From Isoetes taiwanensis (lineage: Eukaryota > Streptophyta > Lycopodiopsida > Isoetales > Isoetaceae): 64,000 bases of DNA. Under the pieces are notes generated by a model that was given only the letters and a program-made list of their open reading frames with translations, was not told the origin of the DNA and did not search any database. The stretch lies in contig JAJEKV010000041.1 of NCBI GenBank assembly GCA_021234155.1, forward strand, positions 11,356,689 through 11,420,688, given 5' to 3'. Every line of letters starts with the position of its first letter. Positions within the stretch are counted from its first letter, which is position 1. Position numbers and translations under genes: made by a program. Below, one piece after another: positions 49,281-62,258 of the stretch.

Positions 49281-50310
49281 TATTTTGCTACATATGGCTC
49301 TTGAATCTTTTTAAGAGGATGTGGGCATACGTACAATATTAATGTAGGCAACTATGAAATTGTGGGTCTATGCATATTACCTTGGTTAATTCAAGAGGAG
49401 GCAAAGAGAGCAATGGGAGAAGGATTGTGATATGATTCAAAATACAATATTGGGACAACAATTAGATACTTTTAGAATATTGATAAGTCACATATTCCAG
49501 CAAAAGTGATGCATCCCTTGTCAATTCTATGTGTTAGAAAATTGGAAGCATTCTTGTATGAGATTGTCAAAATACTTCATGAGATGATCATATGAGGTTG
49601 TTGAATACTTCGACATGATCCAAAAGGTTCGCGAATCTTTGTAAAAACTATCTTATTATATTGGCCATGCATCCATGCAAGCCTACTTGGAGCCAATTCG
49701 GGCAACTAATATAAGTTTGTTGGTGAGTTTTATACTTGAAATTTGACGATTTATTGAAGGGCGTCTTAATAGCTTAAACATTTATCGGGTTGGCTTATCT
49801 AAATCCTCATTGTGTTCATCTCATCAAAGTTGGTGGGCCCCGTGTAGGCAATTCATTCTAAAATTGATTTTAGAAAGCAAAAACAACGTGAATATGACAA
49901 TAATGGATACATGACCATGAACACTTACATGACCATCCAATGTAATCCGCAGTCCGTTTGGCAGAGAACCTCGCTCAATAAGGGCCAGTAAAAATTGGAT
50001 TAGAAAAAATGATATAGCACGGGGCGCAGTTCCAAGAATAGGATGATTTCTTTGGAGACTTTTGGTTGGAAATATATGTCAATTCATTAGACGGCGATGG
50101 TGTCATTTTATTTTGTTGCCTGGAGCACTGCGCTAAAGTCCAACAGTTTTTCTCTGATAGTCCATCACAAACAGAGACTCATCTTGTTCTCGAATTCAAC
50201 CGCAACAGTATTTTAGAGTCATTTTAGATTGCAAAGTTCGAAACAAAACAAGAAAAAGAATAATGAAACACTCAATTATATATTGGAAACAACTTATGCA
50301 ACAATATTCT
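49281..50310. other. Non-coding sequence within duplication copy 2
   Basis: Matches 31530-32530. No gene is seen. Differences from copy 1 near 49620-49900 are concentrated at CHG trinucleotides. Confidence 0.4.
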
Positions 50311-50470
50311 AACGTGCTCCCCAGGCGGAATACTTAACACGTTAGCTGCGGCACTGCATGGGTTGATACACACATCATCTAGTATCCATCTTTTATAGCT
50401 AGGACTACTGGGGTATCTAATCCCATTCGCTCCCCTAACTTTTGCCACAATCTCATAAGGTACACAAACT
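50311..50470 (-). pseudogene. Plastid 16S rRNA fragment (NUPT), copy 2
   Basis: The same fragment as at 32533-32690. It is slightly closer to the plastid consensus: it keeps GATGGATACTAG and CTAACGTGTTAAG where copy 1 has further C/T and G/A changes. Confidence 0.85.
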
Positions 50471-50712
50471 TGGGCTATATGTGTGTGTTTAACTCTCATC
50501 GCAATATTTCTTTCAATGGAAGGGGTGGAGGGGTTTTGAGGAGGAAATAATTATGACAAAGGAGGATGCGTAGGATACCCAATTTGTATAATGTAGGAGA
50601 TGCATATGCGATCAAATAAAAACGAAGGTCACATCCCATTTTATTGCATCGTCTTTTGAAGAAACCAATGTGCTCTCAAAATACAAAATGAAAGTATACA
50701 TATTCAAATTAT

Positions 50713-51947
<1,235 letters not shown>

Positions 51948-52039
51948 TGCACAAACAACAACCTCAAATGGAAATGAACCTAAACCAAGAAAAAGAAAAC
52001 AACAACAAAGGCAAATATAAGAGCAAGCTATTTGTATTA

Positions 52040-52606
52040 GGGTCATTACACACTGGCCGTTATGTTAGGTTAAATTGCTAACATAACGGGATGCCCTTTA
52101 CGTTAGGGTAACATAACATAAAGGTTTCACTTCACATTTGCCGTTAGATTAAAATTTAACATAACAAAAACCGTTAAATCTTGCTTCACACTGCTGGTCA
52201 CGCCGTTAGGTTAAAAATTAACATAACGAAAATCGTTAAATATTACTTCACACTGATTTTTACGCCGTTATGTTAAGAGTTAACATAACGGAAACAGTTA
52301 AATATTGCTTCACACTGACTGTCACGCCGTTAAGTTAAAAATTGAATTGATAATGGAGCTTAAGGGATGGGGTCCCCCTACCCTTAAATTTGAAGGGAAA
52401 AATTATGGCCCATTAAGTCCTCCGTTAAAATTTAACCTAACGGAATATAGTGTGAACCCCAGTTATCTTGCACCGTTACCTTAATTGTGCCGTTAATTTT
52501 TAACCCCATAATCTTAACGGAATTTTTTAACGGAAGCCAATGTGAAGGACAGTTAAGTTAATTTTCTTAACCTAACGGCACTTTAACGGCCAGTGTGAAG
52601 CGGCCC
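52040..52606. mobile_element. PIF/Harbinger (Tourist-like) MITE upstream of peroxidase copy 2
   Basis: It is flanked by TTA duplications (52037-52039 and 52607-52609), and copy 1 retains the empty site TATTAGTTACAT. Termini GGGTCATTACACACTGGCCG and CGGCCAGTGTGAAGCGGCCC form a TIR with a few mismatches in its outer bases. The inside consists of several diverged units of about 60 bp (ACGCCGTTATGTTAA with TTCACACTG). A 3-bp TTA target and a GG-starting TIR are typical of PIF/Harbinger. No coding capacity. Confidence 0.88.
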
Positions 52607-52741
52607 TTAGTTACATAAAAAAAAAAAAATGAAATCTTCATACCAAGATTTAGAATGCGTGCAGACTACAATAATGTTGCGAGGCTTATACACTAGTAGC
52701 CCTTCTTACTTATATACTAGTCATTCTCATATAGATCATGC

Positions 52742-53750
52742 ATGACAACTAAGAAATTCATAGATGTGAGCAACGTGCATATAGAAGCACCATTTAGGCC
52801 ATTGAAAGGGACATATAAGATTAGTACCTACCAATCCTTGTCAATAGCATGTGTCATTCCTATAAATGGGGGATACCATCACGATTCATGTTTTTCTTTT
52901 AATGGGAACACCATCACGATTCATGTTCTTCTTTTTTTAGGGATTGAAGAATCATACACGGTTTTTCTTTTAAAGGGAATACCATCACGGTTCATATTCT
53001 TCCTTTTTGTAGGGATTGAAGAATCATACACGTTGTGACATCATATTGCTTTTATACACTATTTGAATGCCATATGGAAGTACACCCACATTGTCGCTAA
53101 CAATGGGGCTTCATTTATAGTTGACTCATAGATTAACAATGGAACTTCATTTATACTTGACTCATAGTTTTACATCTTATCATATGGCAGCATCCCATAG
53201 GAACATATAATGGTCCTCTAAATATCCCAAGAGACCTCCTAATGGCTAACCCCAAAGGAATAGCCAACAAACCAAAAAGAGTGGAATAAAACAAAATCAA
53301 ACTAAATTTTCTACATAAGCTCATTATTAGAATAGAAAAAATCTCTGCCTTGAAAAAAGATTAGAATGAAAGGCAAAAAAATAAAGTTCATCAAGCTACG
53401 GTATGTTAATCATCACATGTCGCAATTCAGTTAGGTGTAATCAATGTAAGAAATGAGCTAGAAAATCTTGGAGGCAAGGCACTAGAGATGGATTTGGAGA
53501 ACATAGGGCGCACGAGATTCTTGTATGAAAGCTCTAAAGAAACGTAAGAAATGAGCTAGAGAGAGATGGAGGAGGCAAGGTGCTAGAGAGGGACTGGAGG
53601 AGGTAGGACTCACGAGATCCTTGTATGAGAGAAAGTGCCCAAAAGCTCTAGAGAGAATGTAGAAAATGAGGTAGAGAGATGGAAGAGGCAAGGTACTAGA
53701 GCGAGGCTGGAGAAGGCAGAGTGCACGAGATTCTTGTATGAAAGAATTGA
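52742..53750. repeat. Minisatellite-rich upstream region, copy 2
   Basis: Equivalent of 34391-35400: CACGATTCATG units, the doubled TTGACTCATAG motif, and three roughly 100-bp units at 53445-53745. No gene. Confidence 0.7.
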
Positions 53751-55680
53751 ATTGATTTGATTTTTATCGTCCGCGGAGACCAATTGGCCTATGGAACCCA
53801 AAGAAGGAACACAACGAACGTATTACTGCCAGGATTTGAAAACCCCCGCCCCCAAGTGTTTTTGAGGAAAAAAACTTAGTAGTAATAGGCATACTAAGAG
53901 ATTGTACAATGATATGTGTTTAATACCAGTGTTGTATTTGAGGACATAACTGAGTGCATGCATCCATGATGTATTGGAGAAAAGATCCTGGCAGACCCAT
54001 TGAAGTCACGTCCAACAGCGCATGAAGAGGCAGTTAAGCATAATCAACTCAACATAGCTGGCTCGGAAGTGATTGAATGCTAGACGTTGCTGCAGTGTAC
54101 GACATTCGTCTTCAATGGCATTCTGCAAGCAACACTGACAGAATCTATCCTTGCGCGCCCCTCGAACCCATCTGTTTGTGTCAATTCAGAGGCGATGTCC
54201 ATCTGTGCGAATTGAAACTATCAATCTGCACTTTTTTAATGACAAATGTGTACGTAGGATAGCATTGTTGGATCCCATTAAGCATGGGATTGGCCTAGAG
54301 CTAGTAGTTTATTATCTTAACTTGTTTTAGGGCACTAGTATCCATATCCCAAAGGTTGTTGAGGAAGCAAGTATCAAGGTATTGTCACAAGTGATGGTGA
54401 TCCTCTTCAATTTCTACCTGTATGCACTTATGCTCTTGCATATTCCACCGAAAGAACCACTGAGCTTGCCTCTTCATCCAACAAGATTTGAGGGGTTGTG
54501 GACCTATGGCCGTTGTATAAGACAGGTTGGGGAGATAATCATTGCCCATACTAACTCACCGTGCGGAAGTAGATAATGTGGCAGCCAAGTGCAACCCACT
54601 ATAAAGGTAAGAAGCTTGTTTCCTGCGAGGGAAAATCGGTAGGGGGCGGATTTTTACTCCAAGTGCACGAGCTAGAAAGGCTTTACGTACTGTTCAAGTT
54701 AGCGGTTAGCAACTTCCGGGCCGGCCCTATTTAGAGCTTGGCATTTGAGTTTCCGCATCGGTAGCTTTTGTGCGCATCTCATTTCGAATTTTCCCGAGCT
54801 CACTTTGGCGGATCCATGGTTGCTTGGTAGCTTCTATTCTCTTCATTTTCTCTTGCTCACATCGTCCTAGAGCATCGATTTTCTTTGCCCTCAAATTGTT
54901 TTCTTTTGGGAATTGTTTTTCCCTTGTTTTTGCATCATTTTACAGCGTGCTTACATTGTTTCATCGCCCGGAAGAAGAATCGGTGGTTCTCATGGGCTTG
55001 TTTCTCCTTCAAGCAGCCTATTGTTGGCACCCCTAGAGAGCCTTTAACGATTTACAAGCCCGACACGGGCTCAAGAAGTAATGAAATTGGCCATTTCTTC
55101 CATTTTTTCTTTGTCTATTTATCTAGGGTTTCGTTTTTTGGATCTGTTGGCAAAGAAGAACCAAGTTTTCGGGCAGACCATTATCTCTATTTGAAGCCTC
55201 TAGAGTTGAATCTGCAACAAAAGAGCCGATTTGGCCATTGCAAGCATTTATTATTTCGTGACATAATAGAATCCCCTATCAATAGAATATTTTTACTAGT
55301 TTTGATATCAAAGGCAGGGCCAATCAAAGACAATTCTTTGTCTCCATCATAACTGACGATACTATTGCATTACAAACAAATCTGAATGGAATATCAAATT
55401 AGAAATATATCAAACAATTTATGAGTCACGAAAGGCTTCATAAAACTATGGATTCTTAAAATGCTAACACTCGCAAACCTAGTCTTAGTAGATCAACTGT
55501 GGCTAAAGTAGTTCTTGACTCTCTGTAGCAAACTGTAAGGTGCATCGTGAGAGTAGCCTTCTCTAGATACGCATCTTTTCATGTTTTCATTTTGATGGAA
55601 CGTGCTTAAGAATTTTTCCTTCCGTTGTTGATACGTCATTGTTAATCTACTGGTCCCCTTTATTTCTGAACGGGGATTTA
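53751..55680. other. Non-coding sequence within duplication copy 2
   Basis: Equivalent of 35400-37326. Around 54620-55330 it differs from copy 1 almost only where one copy has CAG, CTG or CCG. No gene is supported. Confidence 0.4.
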
Positions 55681-55700
55681 TAGAGAGAGAGAGAGAGAGA
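55681..55700. repeat. Short GA run, empty LINE site
   Basis: About nine or ten GA units between GGGGATTTATA and TGTTTTTTTTACG. This is the unoccupied counterpart of the LINE insertion in copy 1. Confidence 0.9.
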
Positions 55701-55997
55701 TGTTTTTTTTACGTCGTAGCTTCTAAGACTTCAGATTGGTCTGTAAGTTTGTGATTAATTCAAATGGAAGCGCCTTGCTTATGAAGATGCCTTTATTTTC
55801 TATTCTTAGACCATTTTCCAATTCAATAGCCATTATTTCTTAGCCATAACTTGGGAAATCTACATATTGCCGTAGATTTGGTCTGAACATAACTAGGACT
55901 TTAGAGTGCTCTTTGAGTCTGGATTAAGTTTAAACTGAGACGCCTTGTGAAACCTTGATTAAAATTTCGTCTGATTAAAATTTGGTTTGAACGCGCC

Positions 55998-56693
55998 CAG
56001 GGTAGCCCTTAAGGACGAAAGTTCGCCAAAAGGCTATTTTTTAAGGGTATCGATAAATTTTGACGCTATGATTTAGTAGGGCCCATTATAGATGAAAAAA
56101 ATAAAATTAGCCAACATTTCTACAAATAGATCTCACTCCACTCGGAAATTCGCCACATCCACTAAGCATCATAACTATGGATTCGCCTTATCCTCTACCC
56201 TCCTTCTCAAAGATTTCTTAAGGAATCGCCTAATATTTTAGGCTTTTTATAACCTAATCTATTCTCCATATCCATCCAGATACATATGATAATTTTTGTA
56301 GCTATTGTGTTTCAAATACTTCTAAGGATGCACTGGAGAGCATTTTTTTACAGACCTCCCTTCAAATAGATTTGTCACATCTACAAGGATAAGCCACGTT
56401 CTCATTTGCAAAGGTTAAGTTGTGGTATTGCATCATGCAACTATAGTTATAATGTGTTTGTGTCCTTGGTTAAATATGGATGCCAGTGAATAAAATTTCA
56501 CCACAGAAATTGCATTTGGAAAATTAAGACACTTAAATCTTGGCAAAATAATATTGGCCGTGATTCGCCTAGATTTCTATAAAAAACATTCATGTCTAGA
56601 AAACATTCGCTAGCATAACTAATCTTGCAACTCTATTATTCGCCCGACCTTCTAAATTATGCTTAGACAAATTTGGCCTTAAGGGCAACCCTG
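55998..56693. mobile_element. hAT-type MITE in duplication copy 2
   Basis: Termini CAGGGTAGCCCTTAAGG and CCTTAAGGGCAACCCTG form a 17-bp TIR with one mismatch. The flanking 8-bp duplications AACGCGCC are at 55990-55997 and 56694-56701. Copy 1 has the single uninterrupted AACGCGCC near 42126. The 8-bp target and CAGGG end indicate hAT. At 696 bp, no transposase is encoded. Confidence 0.92.
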
Positions 56694-56701
56694 AACGCGC
56701 C

Positions 56702-57766
56702 TAGTACTTTAGAGTCGTCTCCACAAACGTGGAGGCAGTTTCAAAGTCGGTCACTCCAGTCAATCCATACATCGTGAGACAATTTTTTTTTTTTTTTTTT
56801 TTTTGGGGGGGGCACATGGATGCCCACCTCGTAACTATACGTGCAACTCTCACTATATGTGGCTTGCACAAACACTTACATCTTGCTTGCTGGTCGGGAA
56901 TATTTTCTTTTTCTTTTCTTTTTTGTGTTTAAGGTCTTTATTAAGAAGTCTAGTAGACACCTACATATCCTATCCATATCAAGTTGCTTGAAATAGACCA
57001 TAGTGAACATGTATCAACAGAAAATTTTACTAGACCATAGTGAACATGTATCAACAAAAAATTCTACTAGACCATAGTGAACATGTATCAACAAAGAATT
57101 CTACTACATCGGGGTTCATCATTAATATAACGTTTTTAGATGCTCAAGTTTACGTAATCAACACTAGGCTCAAATTATGCCTATTTTAGGTTAAAATTAT
57201 AAGGTGAAAACGTATTAGGTTTTATGAGCGGGCCCGCCGCTTCCCCCTTCTTTCTTCACAGAGATGTTGTTTCATTCAACTTGCCGAATCTCGCTTTAGG
57301 GGTTTTAGACGAGGCAGCAGACGATCCGGTGCTTCAACTGCTGATCTGATGAAAGATCCAGTGCTTATTTCTTTCTCTGTAGATCCGTGTTTTAAAGGCC
57401 TCTTCTTTCTTCCTCTGTAGATCCGGTGCAACCTTGCAGCTTGTAGCCCTTGCAGGTGCTTTAGGGCTTACAGAGGCGACGGAAGAAAGAAGCTACCGGT
57501 TTTGACAGATTGGTTTTGGCAAATCCATTTGCAGATCGGTTTCTTTCTAGAAGTAGATGCTTCATTCACAAGAACAGGCTTATTTTTGCTGAGTTTTCTT
57601 GCTTATTTGATGCTCTGAGTATTTTTTGCAGAGATTGCTTGCTTGTTTGTAGATTTTGACCTTCAAATCCGTTCAAATCTTGTATAAGAACCGATTTAGA
57701 GCCGATTCACCACTAAAACAGAGCATTTTCTACCTGGAAATTTGAGCCTAGTGTTGATTACCTCCC
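56702..57766. other. Non-coding sequence with 37-bp triplicate, copy 2
   Basis: Equivalent of 42135-43191, with a longer T/G homopolymer run at 56783-56812 and the 37-bp triplicate at about 56995-57105. No gene. Confidence 0.5.
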
Positions 57767-57923
57767 GTAATCCACGGGAGGGGGCCATTCCGCCCTTGTA
57801 GGATTTCTCAGCTACGCGCACAGCCTCGGCGGCACTCGCGACTTCACCGCTCGTGCACCGCCTCGGCTGGTGGCGCCGCCTCGAGACCCTACTGGACGGA
57901 ATGGCTCCCCTCCCGTGGATTAC
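57767..57923. mobile_element. GC-rich foldback MITE, copy 2
   Basis: GTAATCCACGGGAGGGG and CCCCTCCCGTGGATTAC are inverted termini, followed inward by CCATTCCG and CGGAATGG. The 157-bp element is otherwise GC-rich. The inner sequence differs from copy 1 mainly by small indels. Confidence 0.65.
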
Positions 57924-58975
57924 ATAGTACATTAATACAAAATGCCCATGAAATTAATTCTACGATGTGTACAAGCGTTTCATTGTTACTTTACGTATCG
58001 AAGCTTGGATGATATGGAGGCAAAAGGCCTCATTTAGCATAGTCATTATTATGTTTATGAATTTCATTAGCGTGATAATAAACTAGCATCATCATCATAG
58101 TTTTCATCTCCAATACAAGTATATTAGAAGGAAGAGGCATTCCACATGTAGCATGGACGTGCATCTCAAGCACATTTTGAGTTTTGAGGATTCGAGGCAT
58201 ACACGTCAGCTTTATAGATTGTGTTTGATCGTGTTTGGGAAAATGTCTCAACAAATTAAAGGTCAACATATGCTAACACATCATATAGATCATGTTTGGA
58301 AAAATGTCTTAGACAAATTGAAGTTTTAACATAAAGTATCTCATAGATCTTGTTTGGGAAGATGTTGACACAAATTAAAAGTTACATAAATTAGCCCACC
58401 TTATCCAATATGTTCACCTTATGCTTGGATTCAAATCCAATAAGTTCAGGCAACTATCACACATTATCATGTTCTTATCAAAATCTTCTTGTTTATTAAG
58501 TAGCAGGTCGTAAAGATAACACGTTTGTGGCGGCCGAGTTGTAATACATAATCATTTCATTTGACATAAATACAATTTTTTATGCATGTCACAAAGGCTG
58601 CCTACATGGCAATCATTAAAACTACGACTGGCCTTTACCACGATGTGAACTTGCCTAACTGGTCTAACATGTGCAGTTTGACTGTGCGACTTTACAACGT
58701 CCACATAAGGGTTAGTTACAATGCTATTCCACCACTCTCCCCTAAACCTAAGTAAAAGTCTCAGCTTATTGTGTCTTTCACTTAAGCTAAAATTTGACCA
58801 TTCCTATCTGTTCTTTGATATTAAGCTTCCCTGTGGCCAAGGATGTGGTGAAGATATCCGTTCTCTGAGATGAGTCTCTGTTGAACAATGGGACAAAGTT
58901 AGTTGATTTGCCAAAAAGAAATCGTTGCTTGCAAAAAAGAGGTCAGTCAATTTAAATTTCTCTCGAAGATCAAGC
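57924..58975. other. Non-coding sequence at the right end of duplication copy 2
   Basis: Equivalent of 43335-44401. It contains the 64-bp units at about 58215-58380. No gene is supported. Confidence 0.4.
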
Positions 58976-59061
58976 TTGGTCTGATCAACTGCAATGGAAA
59001 GATCCACATAGAGGACAACTATGCAATGCTCATAATTAGAATCACTCTTAAGTTACACATT

Positions 59062-59658
59062 AGAGACATTAAGGTAGAATCACTCTTTAGGTAGATTCTT
59101 AATGCCTGCAACTTTTTCTAACCATTAGCAGTTGCAATTTAGTATTAAGTTGCAATTTAGTATTAAGTACATTATACTGCACTGGAGGTTGCACTGGATT
59201 AGACTAGTTATGCCTCGAGGTTCAGGCAAGAAGTTAAAGGGTTAGATACCTTTGATGTTCTATTTGGCTAGATGGAGTAGGAATTGCCATTTCGGTAGCT
59301 ATGGAACAGGCATTGCTCATAGCCTAGTTGTCCTGGCTTTCAGAGACATTAAGGCAGAATTACTCTTAAGGTAGATTCTTAATGCCTGCAACTTTTTCTA
59401 ACCATTAGCAATTGCGATTTATATAGGATTAAGTACATTATACTGCACTGGAGGTTAATTTATATATGGAGGATTAAGTACATTATACTGCACTGGACAT
59501 TATACATTATGCTCAGGCAAGAAGTTAAAGGCTTAGCTATCTTTGATGTCCTATTTGGCTAGACGGGTAGGAATTGCCATTTCAGTAGCTATGGAACTGG
59601 CATTGCTCATAGCCTGGTTGTCCTGGCTTTCAGAGACATTAAAGCGGTTGGTAGCCAT
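59062..59658 (-). pseudogene. Duplicated 5' end of a Copia-like gag, minus strand
   Basis: The ATG at 59658 opens MATNRFNVSESQDNQAMSNA and continues to a stop about 35 codons in. The same leader-plus-gag stretch is repeated at about 59062-59345, so the segment is a roughly 290-bp tandem duplication with a partial third copy of GGATTAAGTACATTATACTG. The rest of gag-pol is absent. The identification rests on the primer site next to it. Confidence 0.5.
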
Positions 59659-59689
59659 GTCCAAGGAATTTATTCAAGTTCAGCAAGGT

Positions 59690-59700
59690 TCTGATACCAA
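59690..59700 (-). promoter_or_regulatory. Primer-binding site, initiator tRNA-Met type
   Basis: The minus strand reads TTGGTATCAGA, the standard plant Copia primer site (TGGTATCAGAGC) for its first ten bases. It directly follows an LTR end ...CGTATCA. Confidence 0.7.
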
Positions 59701-59701
59701 T

Positions 59702-60540
59702 TGATACGAATGAAAAACTTGATACCGCCACATGAAACTAAAATTTCCATAATCCTGGCAAATTACAAAAACACAAACAGATGAATAACAAAAGAATACT
59801 TGGAAATCTAAATACCAGCCCTTAAGATCAAGCTCCTAAACAGGCCATGTTAGGTTGTGTGGTTCATGCATCAGGAGTGCGTAGCCTATTGGTGGGAAGA
59901 TGTGCGCGTCAACCTCACAGCCAGGCCCTTGTTATAAGGGTTTGATTTATAGTCAGCAACAACACCCAGACTTCATATACATTGATGTCATGCTGGCAAT
60001 GGTTTAGATCTCAGAAAATCAGCTACAGGGGCGCAATCTTCAATTTAAAATTCCTGGACAATTTTGGCTCATCCTATTGTCAGCAGCAACTACAAAAACT
60101 CCTTCTCCATTCACAATTCTGGAATCTTCCATTGCAGAATTCTAAGGACAATTCTGGAGATGTCTGGATCTTCTTCCTCTGCCAATCAGTATTTTGCTGA
60201 TTCTCCTTGAGTGGGCTCCACCAATGCCACGTTGGGAGTAAAATGATCTAAAGAAAATCACCCTAGCACAATTCTGGGCAACCTTCCTCTGCAATTTTTG
60301 GGAGAATTCAGGAGATGTCTCGCTCTTCTTCCTTTGCAAATTACTTTTTTTGCTGATTCTCCTTGAGTAGGCTCCACCAATGCCATGTTGGGAGTAAAAT
60401 GATCTAAGGGAAAAAAATCGCTCTATTCCGAAGAAAACTACTGTACTGGCTAACGTGCAGGTTAGTATATATACTACCACAATGCACATATACAAACACA
60501 TGCACATCACATGTCACTACACTCCTAAAACGACATCGGT
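59702..60540 (-). repeat. Copia LTR, minus orientation (outer edge uncertain)
   Basis: The 3' edge is at 59702 (plus strand TGATACGAATG, i.e. CA end on the minus). A TATA-like GTATATATAC lies at about 60463-60474. Inside are two related units of about 160 bp (TTTGCTGATTCTCCTTGAGT and GGCTCCACCAATGCCA) near 60190 and 60350. The 5' edge could not be fixed. Confidence 0.5.
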
Positions 60541-62258
60541 AATCACTAGTCATTTGTTTCCCATATTCCAACACAACACTTTTATATGTGTCAATTATAC
60601 AATCATTATTGGTGATGCTATAAACGTGTTTATGAACAAAATACGTACCAAGATCAGGATCACCTTTAAAGGCTGAAGTGAATCTCCTTCTTTACAAGAA
60701 TAAGGTTTCAAAATTGTAAAAAGCGTATGTTGTTACATAAGATTGTATGTTGTTACATAAGATTGTGAATGGTTATGGAGGGGTATTTGTAGATTTTTTC
60801 GTATGATGCTGATGGTGGATGGGCTGGTTTGACCCAACGGGATGCCTTTATGCAAGTTGCCTTTTTGATGTTAGAACGACGTGGCATGGAGACGGTAAAA
60901 AAGGTAAGCGTGCCATGTCGCTAATTTAGGTATTTTCATTTAGATTAAGTGAACAGGGGCTTTTTTAGCAAGTTGATGGCAAAAGGGTTACTAAGTGATT
61001 AACAGGGCTGTTATTAGCGATCCGGAGAAGGCAGCAAGTGATCCTGTTAAACTCCCCTCGAATTAGATTAATCCAGGCCGAAGTGGGCATTGAATTTTTT
61101 TTAACAAGGCTGTTATTAGCGATCCGGAGAAGGCAGCAAGTGATCCTGTTAAACTCTCCTTGTAATCCAGGCCGAAGACCATAGCTTGATTGTGAAGGTA
61201 AGATGGGTTCCTCCAAACGGGCTCCAATCAGTTCCAGATTTGGTCCACACGTCTCTAGGAGGTCGATTGAAGAACTATGGTTGCGGCAAGCAGTTCTGAG
61301 CAAGCAAGGCTAGCATTCAACAGAAGCCAGGGCCGGAACTGAGTTTTCCCACAGGCCACGGTTGGCCTTGAAAATTGCAAAGCAGGGTCTTAGGGGCCCC
61401 AAGCTGGTCGTAAATTTTTGTGGCAGTTGGAGCTCTCAGTTGGGAGCTTCGACTGAGTGAAGCAGGTCAGCAAGGAAAAACTGTTTCATCGGCCCAATTT
61501 GTGAAGGAATCAGGATCCCGACTTGGAGTAGTTATGGGGGGGCCACACAAAGATTTGTGAGAATAAATTGGCCATTCCGAAGAATGGGGCCACACAGAAA
61601 GATTTGTGAGAATAAATTGGCCATTCCGAAGAATCCTGCTATGAGCAAGATTAAAAGTTGAGGCAGTATAAGAATTTGTGCCAATCGGTTTTTAAGCTGA
61701 TGGACCAAAAGAAAAAAGGGTTGAACGGAAAACATGCCCTGACAGAGATCTTTCATGCAGGGTTGTGAAAGGGCTTGTTTGCCTTATATTTGTTTACGTC
61801 CTTATCCTTTTATGCTTCTGCTATGGCAGTCGAGGCATACAGTAGCTCAGGGGTAGATTGAAATCTGTAAATAATATTGACTTGTATCTTGACTTCCTTC
61901 AATGGTGGGGAAATAATATGCTGAGGTGGAAAATCCCGTTTGACCAATTCAGGTTTTTTGCGGAATGGAATATTATGTGCATTAATGGCTAAGAATGAAT
62001 AATAGAGAGCAGGAAGCGATAATAGAGAGAAATATACAATCCAAGATGTATAAACATACAAATTGGTCAAGCCTGCATCAGAAACTGGCCATATGGTGGA
62101 ATTTTGAGAAGCATGGCCGTTCAAATACTAAGAAGACAAAAACCTTCGCTTATGAAAGGTGGTGAAATAGACTACCAAGGAAACAAAACTTCATACCGTA
62201 CCTCTTCTCGCATAATACCGCAGCTAGCATTTTCTTTCTTGATCAATCAACAATCAGA
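60541..62258. other. Intergenic sequence with short direct repeats
   Basis: A 104-bp-period direct repeat at about 61001-61180 (TTATTAGCGATCCGGAGAAG) and a roughly 47-bp doublet at 61541-61640 (AAAGATTTGTGAGAATAAAT) are visible. The last part probably includes the 3' untranslated region of the MBOAT gene. No coding region is supported. Confidence 0.5.

Noticed and set aside
51948-52046. Upstream in-frame extension of peroxidase copy 2 to an ATG at 52046
   Set aside because: The extra 33 residues run into the MITE, are absent from copy 1, and would bury the signal peptide.
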